Origin: Streptomyces sp. CA-210063 | GTDB lineage: Bacteria; Actinomycetota; Actinomycetes; Streptomycetales; Streptomycetaceae | Reading direction: 5' to 3' | Length of the DNA: 64,000 bases | Assembly: GCF_024612015.1 (NCBI RefSeq) | Contig: NZ_CP102512.1 | Span: 1,426,001-1,490,000 of the forward strand | In this document: positions 50,801 through 59,314 of the stretch, one piece after another | Position numbering within the stretch: position 1 is the first letter of the stretch | Layout of the letters: each line of letters opens with the position of its first letter | Translations under genes and position numbers: made by a program | The notes under the pieces: model-generated | What the model was told of the DNA's origin: nothing | The model's database searches: none | The model's input: the letters and a program-made list of their open reading frames with translations, nothing else

Positions 50801-51722
50801 CGGCGCGTACGCCGAGCACCACGACCGCGGGATCGTGCGCGCCGGCCGTCGGCCGGGGGGTCGCCAGGGCGCTCAGCACCCGGACGAAGGAGCGCCGTTC
50901 GTCCTCGTCGGTGCAGAGGGTGAACAGTTCCTCGAACTGGTCGACGATCAACACCGGTCGGGGCGGCGGGGGCAGCCGGTCCCCGGCGGGTGTCGGCGGG
51001 TCGTCCGACCTGGTGCGCACGGCGTCGAGCAGCGCCTCGGGGTTCTCCCGCACCTCGTCCACGGTGATGCCGAGGTCGCTGCCCAGCGTTTTCGCGGTGC
51101 GCTCCAGCAGTTCGTCCAGCGGGCGCGAGGTGGGGGTGAACATCACCACCGGCCATCGGTCGGCACCCGGCATCGGGAGGTCGCCGCGCCGAAGAGCGGG
51201 TACGAGACCGGCGTTGAGCAGGGACGACTTGCCCGCACCCGAGGGGGCGACGAGCATCACCGGTCCGCTTCCGACCCTGTCGAAGATCCGTTCCACCAGT
51301 GCGGCCGTCGCGCGCTCCCGGCCGAAGAACCATTCCGCGTCCTGGGGGGTGAACGCCGACAGGCCGCGGTAGGGACACGCCTCGCCGGAGTGCCGTTCGG
51401 ACGTGTCGGCTTCGGAACCCGTGTCGCCGTCGTGATGCGGTGCCTGCTGCACCAGCCGCAGCAACTCGCCCTCGGCGCGCAGCACTTGGTCGCAGAGGCG
51501 GGCGACGTCGACGGTCGCGCGCTTCGTGCCGGTCTCGATCTTGCTGAGGTAGCCCTTGCTGTAGTGCGTCTGCCGTGCCAGGTCGGTGAGCGACAGTCCG
51601 CGTTCCTGCCTCAGTCGCCTCAGTTGTGCCGGGAAGGACTGCGTGGTCAGCGCGTCCCGGTCCCGTCCGTTCCGATGGTCTGCTTCCGGTCTGTGCTGCG
51701 GGTCCCCCAAGGTGTCCCCCAA
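47808..51722 (-). CDS. XRE-STAND ATPase with membrane helix and 14 WD40 repeats
   Basis: A 1304-residue signalling-type protein. Residues 30-85 are an XRE helix-turn-helix (LRRLRQERGLSLTDLARQTH, then YSKGYLSKIETG). Residues about 115-530 are an nSTAND NTPase: PYRGLSAFTPQDAEWFFGRE, Walker A APSGAGKSS and Walker B VLIVDQFEELF. A membrane helix lies near residue 610 (LATLVVLLGLAVTAGGLAYQ). The rest is 14 WD40 blades, each ending in xLWDxx (from VALRSVADG to VRLWDLDPG), enough for two seven-bladed propellers. Such proteins are common in Streptomyces; relatives act in signalling or in STAND-type immunity. Start is TTG at 51722, uncertain, since the first 24 residues are not conserved-looking. Confidence 0.9.
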   Translation of the reverse strand: MGDTLGDPQHRPEADHRNGRDRDALTTQSFPAQLRRLRQERGLSLTDLARQTHYSKGYLSKIETGTKRATVDVARLCDQVLRAEGELLRLVQQAPHHDGDTGSEADTSERHSGEACPYRGLSAFTPQDAEWFFGRERATAALVERIFDRVGSGPVMLVAPSGAGKSSLLNAGLVPALRRGDLPMPGADRWPVVMFTPTSRPLDELLERTAKTLGSDLGITVDEVRENPEALLDAVRTRSDDPPTPAGDRLPPPPRPVLIVDQFEELFTLCTDEDERRSFVRVLSALATPRPTAGAHDPAVVVLGVRADFTGSCLDLPELAPVFTDGLFVLSPMSVAELRDSITRPAERAGITLEPGLVPLLLRDAGLRDEPRAAPRGTPIGAGIGSDETPSGALPLVSHALLATWQRRAESALTVDGYERAGGIQGAVARTAENVFARLYPAEQKTIRRILSRLVIVVDGAGATRRRMSRVALMAQLGDADGAAAALDAFVLARLITMDSDTVQITHEALLHAWPRLRDWIHADRAGLLLHQQLAHAAAEWEREDRDPSALYRGTRLDTVRSWADESDGRRRLGPGEEAFLRASQAEEDGRRKQARRQVRLRQSMLATLVVLLGLAVTAGGLAYQQREGALDQERVARSQALAVRSASLAGGQPEASMLLAEEAYRADTTAEARGALLSTQSQPFTARLGGHRGPVNAVAFAPDDRLLATASSDGTVALRSVADGHRKLATFTVPGRVRSVAFSPDGRTLAVTSTDGPVSVWSTADHRREAVLSAATKGARAVAFDPRGRALAVAAADGTVQLWDVDRRRLTASLTGHEGTLNALGYAPDGRTLVSAGTDRTVRLWDTDRARRLDVLEGHTDEVLGAAFSPDGRRLASAGVDRTVRLWDVRGGRQTATFTGSSDDINAVAYTPDGATVVGAVGDGTTRLWDVRSGRQTAVLAGHTDYVMGVAVTSDGALLATAGFDQSVVLWDLGGPVLTARPFTEVWQAEYSPDGRLLATADADHTVRLWNAKTHTLLKALEGHTETVFSVAFAPDGRTLASAGSDGTIRLWDVARQEGLATLTGHVGPVFSVAFAPDGRTLASAGADRTVRLWDATKRGQLAKLTGHKDYANDVTFSPDGRTLASVGDDLTVRLWDVASYRALAELTGHSGAVRGVAFSPDGRTLASSGNDGAVRLWDVRTRRFEAALTGHTGSARGLAFSPDGRMLASSGNDRTVRLWDLAARRPWATLTGHTNAVWGVDFAPDGRTVASSSTDGTVRLWDLDPGARLAEICRLRAGIGPDERESLLPGVPVSAGSACGRT

Positions 51723-51808
51723 GGCAGTGCGGCCGTGAGACGGCGGATGCCCAGGTTACTGCCGGGACGGTTAGGACAGCCAAGCCTTTCACCCGGAGTG
51801 GCGCAAAC

Positions 51809-51849
51809 ACGAAGGTCCGGAACCGCGGGTGGCGGTTCCGGACCTTCGT
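51809..51849 (-). terminator. Long hairpin terminator, 18-bp stem
   Basis: ACGAAGGTCCGGAACCGC and its complement with a five-base loop lie 12 bp beyond the stop of the first I36 gene and before the XRE-STAND gene. Confidence 0.88.
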
Positions 51850-51861
51850 ACGCCGGAGGCG

Positions 51862-52305
51862 TCACGTCCACAGAATCGAGCAGAAGCTCCGGTTCACCCA
51901 CCGGTGCGCGCTGATGCTGTTGTTCGCGATGGTGCCGTCGCTGTACCGGTTGTGGGACAGGTCGGCGGCGTACAGCTCCCCTGGCGCGAGGCAGCCGTGG
52001 CCGCCGCTGTAGTTGGCGTGGTCGTAGAACGCGACGTGGTCCAGGATGCCGACGTAGCCGCGGTTCATCACGGACGAGGCCCGGTCGGAAGCGTCACCCC
52101 AGTCACCGCTGTTGCCCGCGCCGACGTAGAGGAGAGTGCCCTGACAGTTCGGATGCTCCCAGGCATACATATTGCCATTACGCGGACCCCACAGGCCGCC
52201 GCAATCGACGACGGCGCTGTCGGCCGCCTGCGCGGCCGTGGTGGGCACGGCGAGGCCGAGGGCGGTGAGCCCGAGGAGCGCCGCCGTGACGGTGAACTTG
52301 CGCAT
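51862..52305 (-). CDS. Secreted peptidase inhibitor family I36 / beta-gamma-crystallin-like protein (copy 1)
   Basis: A 147-residue secreted protein. The signal peptide ends near AAQAADS (residues 23-29). The mature part has four cysteines (DCGGLW, NCQGTLL, GCLAPGE, SFCSILW), DRASSVMNRG and FYDHANYSGGHGCLAPGE, the Greek-key pattern of crystallin-like proteins and of the Streptomyces metalloprotease inhibitor SMPI (MEROPS I36). It would bind extracellular proteases or calcium outside the cell. A closely related copy lies 97 bp upstream in the same direction. Confidence 0.85.
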   Translation of the reverse strand: MRKFTVTAALLGLTALGLAVPTTAAQAADSAVVDCGGLWGPRNGNMYAWEHPNCQGTLLYVGAGNSGDWGDASDRASSVMNRGYVGILDHVAFYDHANYSGGHGCLAPGELYAADLSHNRYSDGTIANNSISAHRWVNRSFCSILWT

Positions 52306-52402
52306 CGTGCGTTCCCCCTTGCGGTGGAGTGTGCCGTGCCGTCGAACGGCGCGCGGCGGCCCGGGGTGGTCGGTCCCGGGCCGCCCGCACCGGTCGGACG
52401 GA

Positions 52403-52855
52403 TCAGGTCAGGAAGTTCCCGTTGCAGTCGCCCCTGTTCACCCACTTGTGGGACGAGATGGTGTCGTTCGCGCTGACACCGCTGGTGAGCCGGTTGTCGG
52501 TCAGGTTGTCGGCGTACAGCTCCCCCGGCGCGAGACAGGAGTAGCCGCCGCCGTAGCCGGCGTGCTCGTAGAACGCGACGTGGTCCAGGCTGCCGACGTA
52601 GCCGCGGTTCATGACGGACGTGGCCCGGTCCTGCGAGCCGACCCACCAGTCGCTGTTGCCCGGGGTGGCGATCAACTGGGCGCCCCCGCAGTCCAGGTTC
52701 TCCCAGGCGTACATGTAGCCGTTGCGCGCGCCCCACTGACGGTCACAGTTGGGGCCGGCGACGGCGCTCTCGGCCGCCTGCGAGGTGGCGGCGGGTACGA
52801 CGACGCCCAGGGCGGTGAGCCCAAGGAGCGCTGCCGTGACGGTGAACTTGCGCAT
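52403..52855 (-). CDS. Secreted peptidase inhibitor family I36 / beta-gamma-crystallin-like protein (copy 2)
   Basis: A 150-residue paralogue of the next gene. The signal peptide is almost the same (MRKFTVTAALLGLTALG), and the mature part keeps the spacing of four cysteines (NCDRQW, DCGGAQL, SCLAPGE, DCNGNF) as well as DRATSVMNRGYVG and FYEHAGYGGGYSC. Difference lies mainly in the exposed loops. Tandem duplication followed by divergence suggests that the copies face different targets. GGGGAAACACC precedes the ATG. Confidence 0.85.
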   Translation of the reverse strand: MRKFTVTAALLGLTALGVVVPAATSQAAESAVAGPNCDRQWGARNGYMYAWENLDCGGAQLIATPGNSDWWVGSQDRATSVMNRGYVGSLDHVAFYEHAGYGGGYSCLAPGELYADNLTDNRLTSGVSANDTISSHKWVNRGDCNGNFLT

Positions 52856-52976
52856 GGTGTTTCCCCTCGTTTCGTTGGTCGTGCGTGGGTGGTGTGGTGC
52901 TGCCGGTGACCGTGCGCCGGGCGGTGGCCCGGTCTGCCGTCATCGGTGGTCGGTGCGCGTCCGGGGCGCGTGGTGG

Positions 52977-53912
52977 TCAGTCGCGTTCCGGAACGATGCG
53001 CACCGCCCGGTCGTAGGCCTGCTGACCGAGGTTCCGGTAGGTGTCGAGGTCCTTGCCGAACCGGTCGCGCAGGCGGTCTTCGTAGTACGTCTCCCGGGCC
53101 GAAGCCACGGCTCGCAGGGACGTCTCGCGGGCGCAGGTCGCGTCCGCGACGGCGGTCTTCCGCTCGGCGGTGAACGCCTCGTCGGCACGAGCCCCGCCCA
53201 GCCGGCTGGTGTTGACCCGGACGGCGTCACGGGCCGCCTGGGGGTCCTGGTAGGGCTGCCCGGCCTTCTTCATGCACCGGGACCACGCCCCCAACGCCTC
53301 GGTCAGCTGTCGGTCCTTCATGAGGTCCTCGCCGTAGAGGGAATTGAGGCTCGTGGCGACCTTGCTGGTGCGGAACCACTCGGCCGGGTCACCGTAGAGC
53401 TTGCGCTCGGCCTCCTCCGTGCAGCCGCCCAGGCGTTTGCGGATCTCGCCGCCGCCCCCCGGCAGCGGCGCGGTGAGCATGCGGGCGTCGTCGCCGCCGT
53501 CGAGCGCGATGTCGAAGGCGGTCCGCCGGGCGGCGGAGAGGCTCTGGCGGTAGGTGCCGATCGGGTTGCTCTCGCGGACCTTCTGGCTCTGCGCGTCGAT
53601 CCGGCCGCCGTACCCGTACTTACGGGCCCACTCGACGTCGTCCTGGACGTAGCGCACCGGACGGCTCTCCTCGAGCGTCAGACGGCGGTCCTCCCAGTAG
53701 TCGAAGCCGTGCCGTTTCATGCACTGCTTCGTCAGGCGCTGCTGGGCATCCGTGACGCGCAGTTCCTGCTGCCAGGTCAGCGCCGGGGGGCGGTGCCGCC
53801 GGTCCCCCTGCTCCTGGCCTCCGCCATCACCGCCGGTACCCCCGGCGCATCCGGTCGCGGCGACCGCGGTGGCCGCCACCACCGCGCACAGAGACATGAA
53901 CGCACGTCTCAT
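52977..53912 (-). CDS. Secreted lipoprotein of unknown function
   Basis: A 311-residue protein with a lipobox (VAATGCAGG, lipid-modified cysteine at residue 22) after a short hydrophobic signal; it should be anchored to the outer face of the membrane. The mature part is charged and helical with four further cysteines (KQCMKRHG, LGGCTEE, SRCMKKAG, ATCARE), the first and third in similar CMKxxG settings, which suggests an internal duplication. It resembles the secreted Streptomyces hypothetical proteins that carry a KQCMxxxGF motif. No function was recognised. Confidence 0.8.
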   Translation of the reverse strand: MRRAFMSLCAVVAATAVAATGCAGGTGGDGGGQEQGDRRHRPPALTWQQELRVTDAQQRLTKQCMKRHGFDYWEDRRLTLEESRPVRYVQDDVEWARKYGYGGRIDAQSQKVRESNPIGTYRQSLSAARRTAFDIALDGGDDARMLTAPLPGGGGEIRKRLGGCTEEAERKLYGDPAEWFRTSKVATSLNSLYGEDLMKDRQLTEALGAWSRCMKKAGQPYQDPQAARDAVRVNTSRLGGARADEAFTAERKTAVADATCARETSLRAVASARETYYEDRLRDRFGKDLDTYRNLGQQAYDRAVRIVPERD

Positions 53913-54244
53913 CGGCCAACCCCCCTGGTCTCACGCTTGGTCGTGGTGGTGCTGCGTGTTGACGGACCCAGAGTTGCCCCGCCGCTCACCGGGGTCGACG
54001 GGTTTCCTGTTGCCCGCCTGTGAGCCGACCGGGAAACCAGCTATGACCTGGGGAAACACATGACCGGAGGCAACGCCGGCGACGGGGGTGGCGGGTAAGC
54101 GGAATCCCGGCTCACACAATCCCTGCGCGATCCATTGACGCGCCCATGCCGCCCTCTTATCTTCTGACCGAAGTTCCGCACAAGAGCCGAAATTTCGAAC
54201 AACACTCCGCCAACACCCCACGCCTCAGGGCAGTTCACGCAGAA
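53913..54244. other. Divergent intergenic region, lipoprotein / GH43 arabinofuranosidase
   Basis: 332 bases without a gene. It holds CGAAATTTCG, a perfect 10-bp palindrome at 54188-54197, 48 bp before the arabinofuranosidase start, as a possible regulator site. An AAGTTCCG/CGAAATTTCG context is repeated in GTTCCGCA nearby. No convincing promoter boxes were assigned. Confidence 0.45.
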
Positions 54245-55627
54245 ATGGGACAAGCGTTGAACAGAACCCTCAGGGCGGTCCTCGCCCTGCTCACCTCGGT
54301 CGCCGCCCTCCTGGGGCTCACCACCGCCCTCGCCGGACCGGCCGGAGCCGCCCACCCGCCGACGGGCCAGGCGACGCGGTACACCATGACCGCGTTCACC
54401 AACAGCAGCGAGTCGAACATGTACGTCTACGACTCGCCGGACGCGACCGGGTTCACCCTCCGCAAGGGCCCGGCGTACACCCCGCCCTCCGGGCTGATCC
54501 GCGACCCCAGCATCTTCAAGCACACGGACGGCTACTACTACCTCACCTACACCACCCGCACCTGGTCGGCGCTGTCCACCACCATCGGTTTCGCCCGCTC
54601 CACCGACCGCCTCAACTGGACCTTCCTGTACGACTACACGGTCCCGATCAGCGGTCTGCAGCGCGCCTGGGCGCCGGAGTGGTTCGTCGACACCAACGGC
54701 AGCGTCAACATCATCCTGTCGGCGTCCGTCGCGGCGGACGGTGAGTGGATCTTCAAGCCGTACAAGCTGACGGCGACGAACTCCTCGCTCACCGCCTGGT
54801 CCGCGCCCACCCGGCTGTCCGGCATCGGCCCGAACTACATCGACACCTTCATCGTCAAGATCGGCTCCACGTACCACGCGTTCACCAAGAACGAGACGAC
54901 GAAGTACATCGAGTACGCCACCGCCTCCAGCCTCACCGGCCCGTACACCATGCAGAAGACGGGCAACTGGGCGGGCTTCGGCTCCGGCATGGAAGGCCCG
55001 GCGCTCGTCCAGCTCGACAACGGCGGCTGGCGGATCTACTACGACGCCTACGGCGCCGGGCAGTACTGGTACAGCGACAGCTACGACAACTTCGCCACCT
55101 GGTCGACGCCGACCGAACTCCCGGGTCTCACCGGCTTCGTACGCCACCTGACCGTCCTCAAGGAGACCGTGTCCGGCGGTGTCACCCTGCCGACCAACAC
55201 CACCCGGTCCCTCCAGTCCGTCAACTACCCGGGCCGCTACGCCGTGGTCCGCTCCGACAGCCTCGGCTACGTCGACGCGGTGACCTCCTCCAGCACCACC
55301 GCCGTCAAGCAGAGCGCGACCTTCACGATCATGCCCGGCCTCGCGGACGCCAACTGCTACTCCTTCCGCGACTCCGCCGGCCGCTATCTGCGGCACTGGG
55401 ACTACCGGGTCCGCTTCGCCACGGACGACGGCACGACCGTCTTCGACAAGGACGCCACGTACTGCGCCCGCCCGGGCACGACCTCCGGCTCGGTCCGCCT
55501 GGAGTCGTACAACTATCCCGGCCGCTACATCCGGCACTACAACTACGAGCTCCGCGTGGACGTGCACCAGGCCACGGACACGTTCAGGGCGGACAGCAGC
55601 TTCACCGCGGTGAGCCCCTGGGCGTAA
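54245..55627 (+). CDS. Secreted GH43 alpha-L-arabinofuranosidase with C-terminal AbfB (CBM42) domain
   Basis: A 460-residue secreted enzyme. Signal peptide MGQALNRTLRAVLALLTSVA runs on to a cleavage near AGAAHPP. The five-bladed GH43 domain shows the catalytic-base Asp in LIRDPSIFKH, a middle Asp in the NYIDTFIVK region and the acid Glu in GSGMEGPALVQ. The C-terminal 140 residues are a beta-trefoil AbfB module (SLQSVNYPGRYAVVR; ARYLRHWDYRVRF-like text; VRLESYNYPGRYIRHYNYELRV cut here) that binds arabinose side chains. It would remove arabinose from plant hemicellulose. Alternative start: the TTG at 54257. Ends 17 bp before a terminator repeat. Confidence 0.88.
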   Translation: MGQALNRTLRAVLALLTSVAALLGLTTALAGPAGAAHPPTGQATRYTMTAFTNSSESNMYVYDSPDATGFTLRKGPAYTPPSGLIRDPSIFKHTDGYYYLTYTTRTWSALSTTIGFARSTDRLNWTFLYDYTVPISGLQRAWAPEWFVDTNGSVNIILSASVAADGEWIFKPYKLTATNSSLTAWSAPTRLSGIGPNYIDTFIVKIGSTYHAFTKNETTKYIEYATASSLTGPYTMQKTGNWAGFGSGMEGPALVQLDNGGWRIYYDAYGAGQYWYSDSYDNFATWSTPTELPGLTGFVRHLTVLKETVSGGVTLPTNTTRSLQSVNYPGRYAVVRSDSLGYVDAVTSSSTTAVKQSATFTIMPGLADANCYSFRDSAGRYLRHWDYRVRFATDDGTTVFDKDATYCARPGTTSGSVRLESYNYPGRYIRHYNYELRVDVHQATDTFRADSSFTAVSPWA

Positions 55628-55643
55628 GGGCGACGAACAGCCT

Positions 55644-55703
55644 CCCCGCGCCCCTCAAGGGGCGCGGGGAACTGCGCGACCAGCCCCCACCGGACCCGCG
55701 GCT
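55644..55703 (-). repeat. Copy 4 of the dispersed GC-rich intergenic repeat with terminator hairpin
   Basis: A perfect 12-bp stem (CCCCGCGCCCCT, loop CA) at 55644-55669 closes the GH43 gene. Read on the minus strand it gives CGGGTCCGGTGGGGGCTGGT, CGCGCAGTTCCCCGCGCCCC, matching the copies near 12.7 and 29.9 kb. Confidence 0.85.
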
Positions 55704-55780
55704 GGGGGGCGAAGGGGCACAGCCCCTGGGGATGCGACGGGTAGGGGCGGCGGGGGCGAGGAAACTCCCCGCCCCACCCC

Positions 55781-57844
55781 CTAGCTCACCGGCACCGTCC
55801 CCGGTGCGTACCCCGCCGGCCGGGTGGTGAACGTGCCCCGTCCCTGCGTACGGCTACGCAGCCGCGTCGCATACCCGAACAACTCGGCCAACGGCACGGT
55901 CGCGGTGATCACCACAGAGCCCGCCCGAGGGACGGAGTCCGACACCCGCCCCCGCCGCGCCGCGAGGTCGCCGAGCACCCCGCCCACGGCGTCCGCGGGC
56001 ACGGTGACGGTGACGTCGGCGACGGGTTCCAGCAGGCCCATCACACCGGTACGCATGGCCTCCCGAAGTGCGAACCGCCCGGCCGTGCGGAACGCCATCT
56101 CCGAGGAGTCCTTGGAGTGGGTCGCCCCGTCGGTCAGGGTGACGCTCAGCCCGGTCACCGGGTGCCCGCCGAGCGGCCCCTCGGCGAGGGCGTCACGGCA
56201 GCCGGCCTCGACCGCCCGGACGTACTCCTGCGGCACCCGGCCGCCGACGACGGTCGAGCGGAAGACGAAGCCCGTGGCGGCACCGTCGCCCTCCCCCTCC
56301 AGGGGTGCCACATCCAGCACGACATGGGCGAACTGACCCGCCCCGCCGTCCTGTTTGACGTGCCGGAAGACCAGACCCGACACCCCGCGCACGACCGTCT
56401 CGCGATAGGCCACGCGAGGCCGGCCGACCGCGACCTCCAGGCCACCCCGGGTCTGCCGGATCTTCTCCACCGCCACCTCCAGATGCAGTTCGCCCCTCCC
56501 GGACAGCACCGTCTGACCGGTCTCGGGGTCGGTCCGTACGACCAGCGAGGGGTCCTCCTCGGCCAGCCGCGCCAGAGCCGTCGCCAGCCGGTCGGTGTCG
56601 GTGCTCCGGCGTGCCTCGACGGCCACCGACACCACCGGTTCGGCGACGGACGGCGGTTCGAGGAGCAGCGGCGCCGTCGGCGCGCACAGGGTCGCCCCGG
56701 CGCGGGCCGACTTCAGCCCGACCACCGCGACGATGTCCCCGGCCACCGCCCGGTCCAGCTCGGCGTGCCGGTCGGCCTGGACCCGCAGGATCCGCCCGAT
56801 CCGCTCGCCGCGCCGCGTCCCCGCGTCCAGCACCGTGTCTCCCTTCCGGATGGTTCCCGAGTACAGCCGCAGATAGGTCAGCCGTCCGGTGGCCGTCGCG
56901 CTCACCTTGAACGCCAGGGCCGCCAACGGAGCCTGCGCATCGGCGGCCCGCTCCTGTTCCGTACCGTCGTGCGTACCGCGTACGGCCGGTACGTCCAGCG
57001 GCGAGGGCAGATACGCCACGACCGCGTCGAGCAGCGGTTCGATGCCCCGGTTGCGGTAGGCGGAGCCGCACAGCACGACCACGCCCTCGCCGGTGCGGGT
57101 CAGGTCGCGCAGTGCCGAGGCCAGCGTCCGCGCGGAGAGTGTCGACTCCGCGCAGAACTCCTCCAGCGCCAGGGGATGCAGTTCCGCCACCGCCTCCTCC
57201 AGCCGCCGCCGGCGTCGTTCCGCCTCGTCCCGCAGGGCGTCCGGCACCGGCCCCTCCTCGGCCGTGTCGCCGCCGTCCGCCCAGACCAGCGCGCGCATGC
57301 GCAGCAGGTCCACGACGCCGGTGAACCCGTCCTCCGTACCGATCGGCAACTGCACCACCAGCGGTGCCGGATGGAGCCGCTGCCGGATCGACTCGACCGC
57401 CGTGTCGAGGTCGGCGCCCGCGCGGTCCAGCTTGTTGACGAAGGCGATGCGCGGTACGCCGTGGCGGTCGGCCTGCCGCCACACCGACTCGCTCTGCGGC
57501 TCGACACCCGCGACCGCGTCGAACACGGCGATCGCGCCGTCGAGCACCCGGAGCGAGCGCTCCACCTCGTCGGCGAAGTCGACATGGCCCGGCGTGTCGA
57601 TCAGGTTGATCCGATGGCCGTCCCAGGCACAGCTCACCGCCGCCGCGAAGATCGTGATCCCGCGATCTCGCTCCTGCGGGTCGAAGTCGGTGACCGTCGT
57701 GCCGTCGTGGACCTCGCCGCGCTTGTGGGTGGTCCCGGTGGCGTACAGGAACCGCTCGGTGACGGTGGTCTTCCCGGCGTCGACGTGGGCGAGGATGCCC
57801 AGGTTGCGGACGGCGGTCAGGGGGTTGTGGATGGTGCTGCGCAT
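55781..57844 (-). CDS. fusB: Elongation factor G paralogue, FusB type
   Basis: A 687-residue translational GTPase. G1 is [10 protein letters not shown]2 lies in RDRGITIF, G3 is DTPGHVDF and G4 is NKLDRAG; the five EF-G domains can be followed to the C-terminal [20 protein letters not shown]. Some sites differ from the housekeeping EF-G. Streptomyces carry a second EF-G-like gene (fusB, SCO6589 as I recall) away from the ribosomal operon, and this gene fits it. Tetracycline-resistance ribosomal protection proteins are cousins, but the sequence looks closer to EF-G. Its role is not clear; it could serve ribosome rescue or stress. Confidence 0.88.
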   Translation of the reverse strand: MRSTIHNPLTAVRNLGILAHVDAGKTTVTERFLYATGTTHKRGEVHDGTTVTDFDPQERDRGITIFAAAVSCAWDGHRINLIDTPGHVDFADEVERSLRVLDGAIAVFDAVAGVEPQSESVWRQADRHGVPRIAFVNKLDRAGADLDTAVESIRQRLHPAPLVVQLPIGTEDGFTGVVDLLRMRALVWADGGDTAEEGPVPDALRDEAERRRRRLEEAVAELHPLALEEFCAESTLSARTLASALRDLTRTGEGVVVLCGSAYRNRGIEPLLDAVVAYLPSPLDVPAVRGTHDGTEQERAADAQAPLAALAFKVSATATGRLTYLRLYSGTIRKGDTVLDAGTRRGERIGRILRVQADRHAELDRAVAGDIVAVVGLKSARAGATLCAPTAPLLLEPPSVAEPVVSVAVEARRSTDTDRLATALARLAEEDPSLVVRTDPETGQTVLSGRGELHLEVAVEKIRQTRGGLEVAVGRPRVAYRETVVRGVSGLVFRHVKQDGGAGQFAHVVLDVAPLEGEGDGAATGFVFRSTVVGGRVPQEYVRAVEAGCRDALAEGPLGGHPVTGLSVTLTDGATHSKDSSEMAFRTAGRFALREAMRTGVMGLLEPVADVTVTVPADAVGGVLGDLAARRGRVSDSVPRAGSVVITATVPLAELFGYATRLRSRTQGRGTFTTRPAGYAPGTVPVS

Positions 57845-58273
57845 GGCCCGTGGCCTTTCAGCTGAGCTGTTTCAGGGCAGCGCGATTCCCGTACGAGGAC
57901 GGCGGACGGCAAGGGCATGGCGCGGACGGAGCTGTCGCTCCGTCACGGCAAGAGGCTTCGACGTCAGGCGTTCGTCACGGGCATCCGGTACCGGCCGCGC
58001 AGCGGGCACCGGACGGACGAGGACACGAGGATCACCTGGTACAGGGAACGGGGAACGACGACAGCGCTGCGGTCACACATGGCTGGGCTCCCCTCGATCG
58101 GTGTGCGTCGACTCGTCACGACGCGCGCGCCACGGTGTCGTGCGGCGTGCGCTGTGTGGCGATCCTAGGGAAGCGGACGCGGGCGGAGCACCACATTTTT
58201 CAGCGGGCTGATCCACGGCGCCCGACAAGCCGGTGCACACCCGACCGCGGCAGCGCTTCAGTGCTTCAGTGCT
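57845..58273. other. Intergenic region between YihY and FusB genes
   Basis: 429 bases without a convincing gene. An 83-codon plus-strand open frame (57917-58168) is rich in Arg/Thr with no family. There is an 8-bp tandem repeat, GCTTCAGT, at 58255, 58263 and 58271, plus a degenerate fourth copy, spanning the YihY stop codon. ACGGAGC/GCTCCGT form a seven-base stem near 57925 in the fusB upstream region. Confidence 0.5.
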
Positions 58274-59314
58274 TCAGTGCTTCCGTGAGCGGTTGTGGGG
58301 GTGCGGAATGTGGTGCGGTTCGTGGAGGTACCAGTAGCGACCGACGAGGGCGCCGCCGAAGACGACGAAGCCGACCCCGATGAGCCATGACGTCACGATC
58401 AGGACGGTGCCGACCGCACCGTACGAGGCCGCGTTGCTCACGATGAGCGGGGAGAAGACGAGGTGGGAGAACAGGCGCAGGCCGCCCAGCCCCACCATCG
58501 TGGCGATGGCGCCCGGCAGGAGGGCGCGCCAGGAGACCCGGCCGCCGAGCAGGAAACGCTGCCCCCACCAGAAGAAGAGCACGCCGAGCACCGAGGACAG
58601 CACGAGCCGGGCCCATGAGCGCAGGGTTCCCGATCCCAGGAGGGCGCTGCTCTGCGCTTCGGCGAAGAGGTAGGCCGTCAGAACGACGAGCCACACCGCG
58701 CGTCGCCATACGGTGTGCCAGCGTCCGGCCGACAGGTCCCAGATCTTCTCGTAACCGGTCTGAACACTCCCGGCGAATGTCACGCCGAAGACCGCGAGCA
58801 GCACCATGCTCAGGACACTGATCGTGCCCAGGACCTTGCGGGGCGCGGAGAAGAGGTCCTGCACGGCGTCGGCAGGGCGCCCGGACAGCCCCATACCGTC
58901 CACGATCCACAGGGCGAAGCCGCGTTCCTCGATGGGTGCGGCCGCCGCGACGACGATCAGCAGCGGGGCGAACGTCACCAGTCCCAGCGCCGCGAAGCCC
59001 ATGGCCCGGTGCATCAGCTCCACTTCCTTGCCGCGCCGCCATACGCGCGCGCCCCTGGCGTGGAGGAAGCGGCACAGTTTCATCGAGCGGTGCCCGCGGA
59101 GGTGCCTCCTGGTCTTGGGCGACCCGGAAGACCGCGCAGCACCCGATGAACCGGACGGCTCGGACCGACCCGGTGGTCCGACGGGTTCCATGGGTTCCAC
59201 CACGGGCTCTACAGGTCCGACGGGCGGACAGGCCGGCCGCTCCGCTCCTGGCCGAGTGGGCCACGACGAATCTGCCGCAGTGGTGGCACCACCCCATGGC
59301 GCATACGTGCTCAC
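58274..59314 (-). CDS. YihY/BrkB-family inner membrane protein
   Basis: A 346-residue protein. The first 75 residues are Pro/Gly/Ser-rich; the membrane part has about six helices (ALGLVTFAPLLIVVAAA; GTISVLSMVLLAVFGV; WLVVLTAYLFAEAQSSALLG; LVLSSVLGVLFFWWGQRFLL; the final VGTVLIVTSWLIGVGFVVFGG). YVDRWL-like and YEKIWDL turns typical of YihY/virulence factor BrkB proteins are seen as QTGYEKIWDLSAGRWHTVW. The function of the family is unknown. Start is GTG at 59314 or the ATG at 59083, which removes the low-complexity start. Its last codons lie in an 8-bp tandem repeat whose copy number would change the C-terminus. Confidence 0.78.
   Translation of the reverse strand: MSTYAPWGGATTAADSSWPTRPGAERPACPPVGPVEPVVEPMEPVGPPGRSEPSGSSGAARSSGSPKTRRHLRGHRSMKLCRFLHARGARVWRRGKEVELMHRAMGFAALGLVTFAPLLIVVAAAAPIEERGFALWIVDGMGLSGRPADAVQDLFSAPRKVLGTISVLSMVLLAVFGVTFAGSVQTGYEKIWDLSAGRWHTVWRRAVWLVVLTAYLFAEAQSSALLGSGTLRSWARLVLSSVLGVLFFWWGQRFLLGGRVSWRALLPGAIATMVGLGGLRLFSHLVFSPLIVSNAASYGAVGTVLIVTSWLIGVGFVVFGGALVGRYWYLHEPHHIPHPHNRSRKH

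Noticed and set aside
48018..51914. A 1298-codon open frame antisense to the XRE-STAND-WD40 gene
   Set aside because: It is the complement of a high-GC coding sequence with repeated blades; its translation is Gly/Val/Arg-rich without any motif, while the opposite strand has Walker motifs and WD40 repeats.
55781..57844. Tetracycline resistance ribosomal protection gene (otrA/tetM type)
   Set aside because: The overall reading follows EF-G more closely, and no resistance or antibiotic genes lie beside it; FusB-type naming is safer.
57917..58168. An 83-codon plus-strand frame between the FusB and YihY genes
   Set aside because: Arg/Thr-rich with no ribosome binding site or recognisable family; probably chance in GC-rich DNA.
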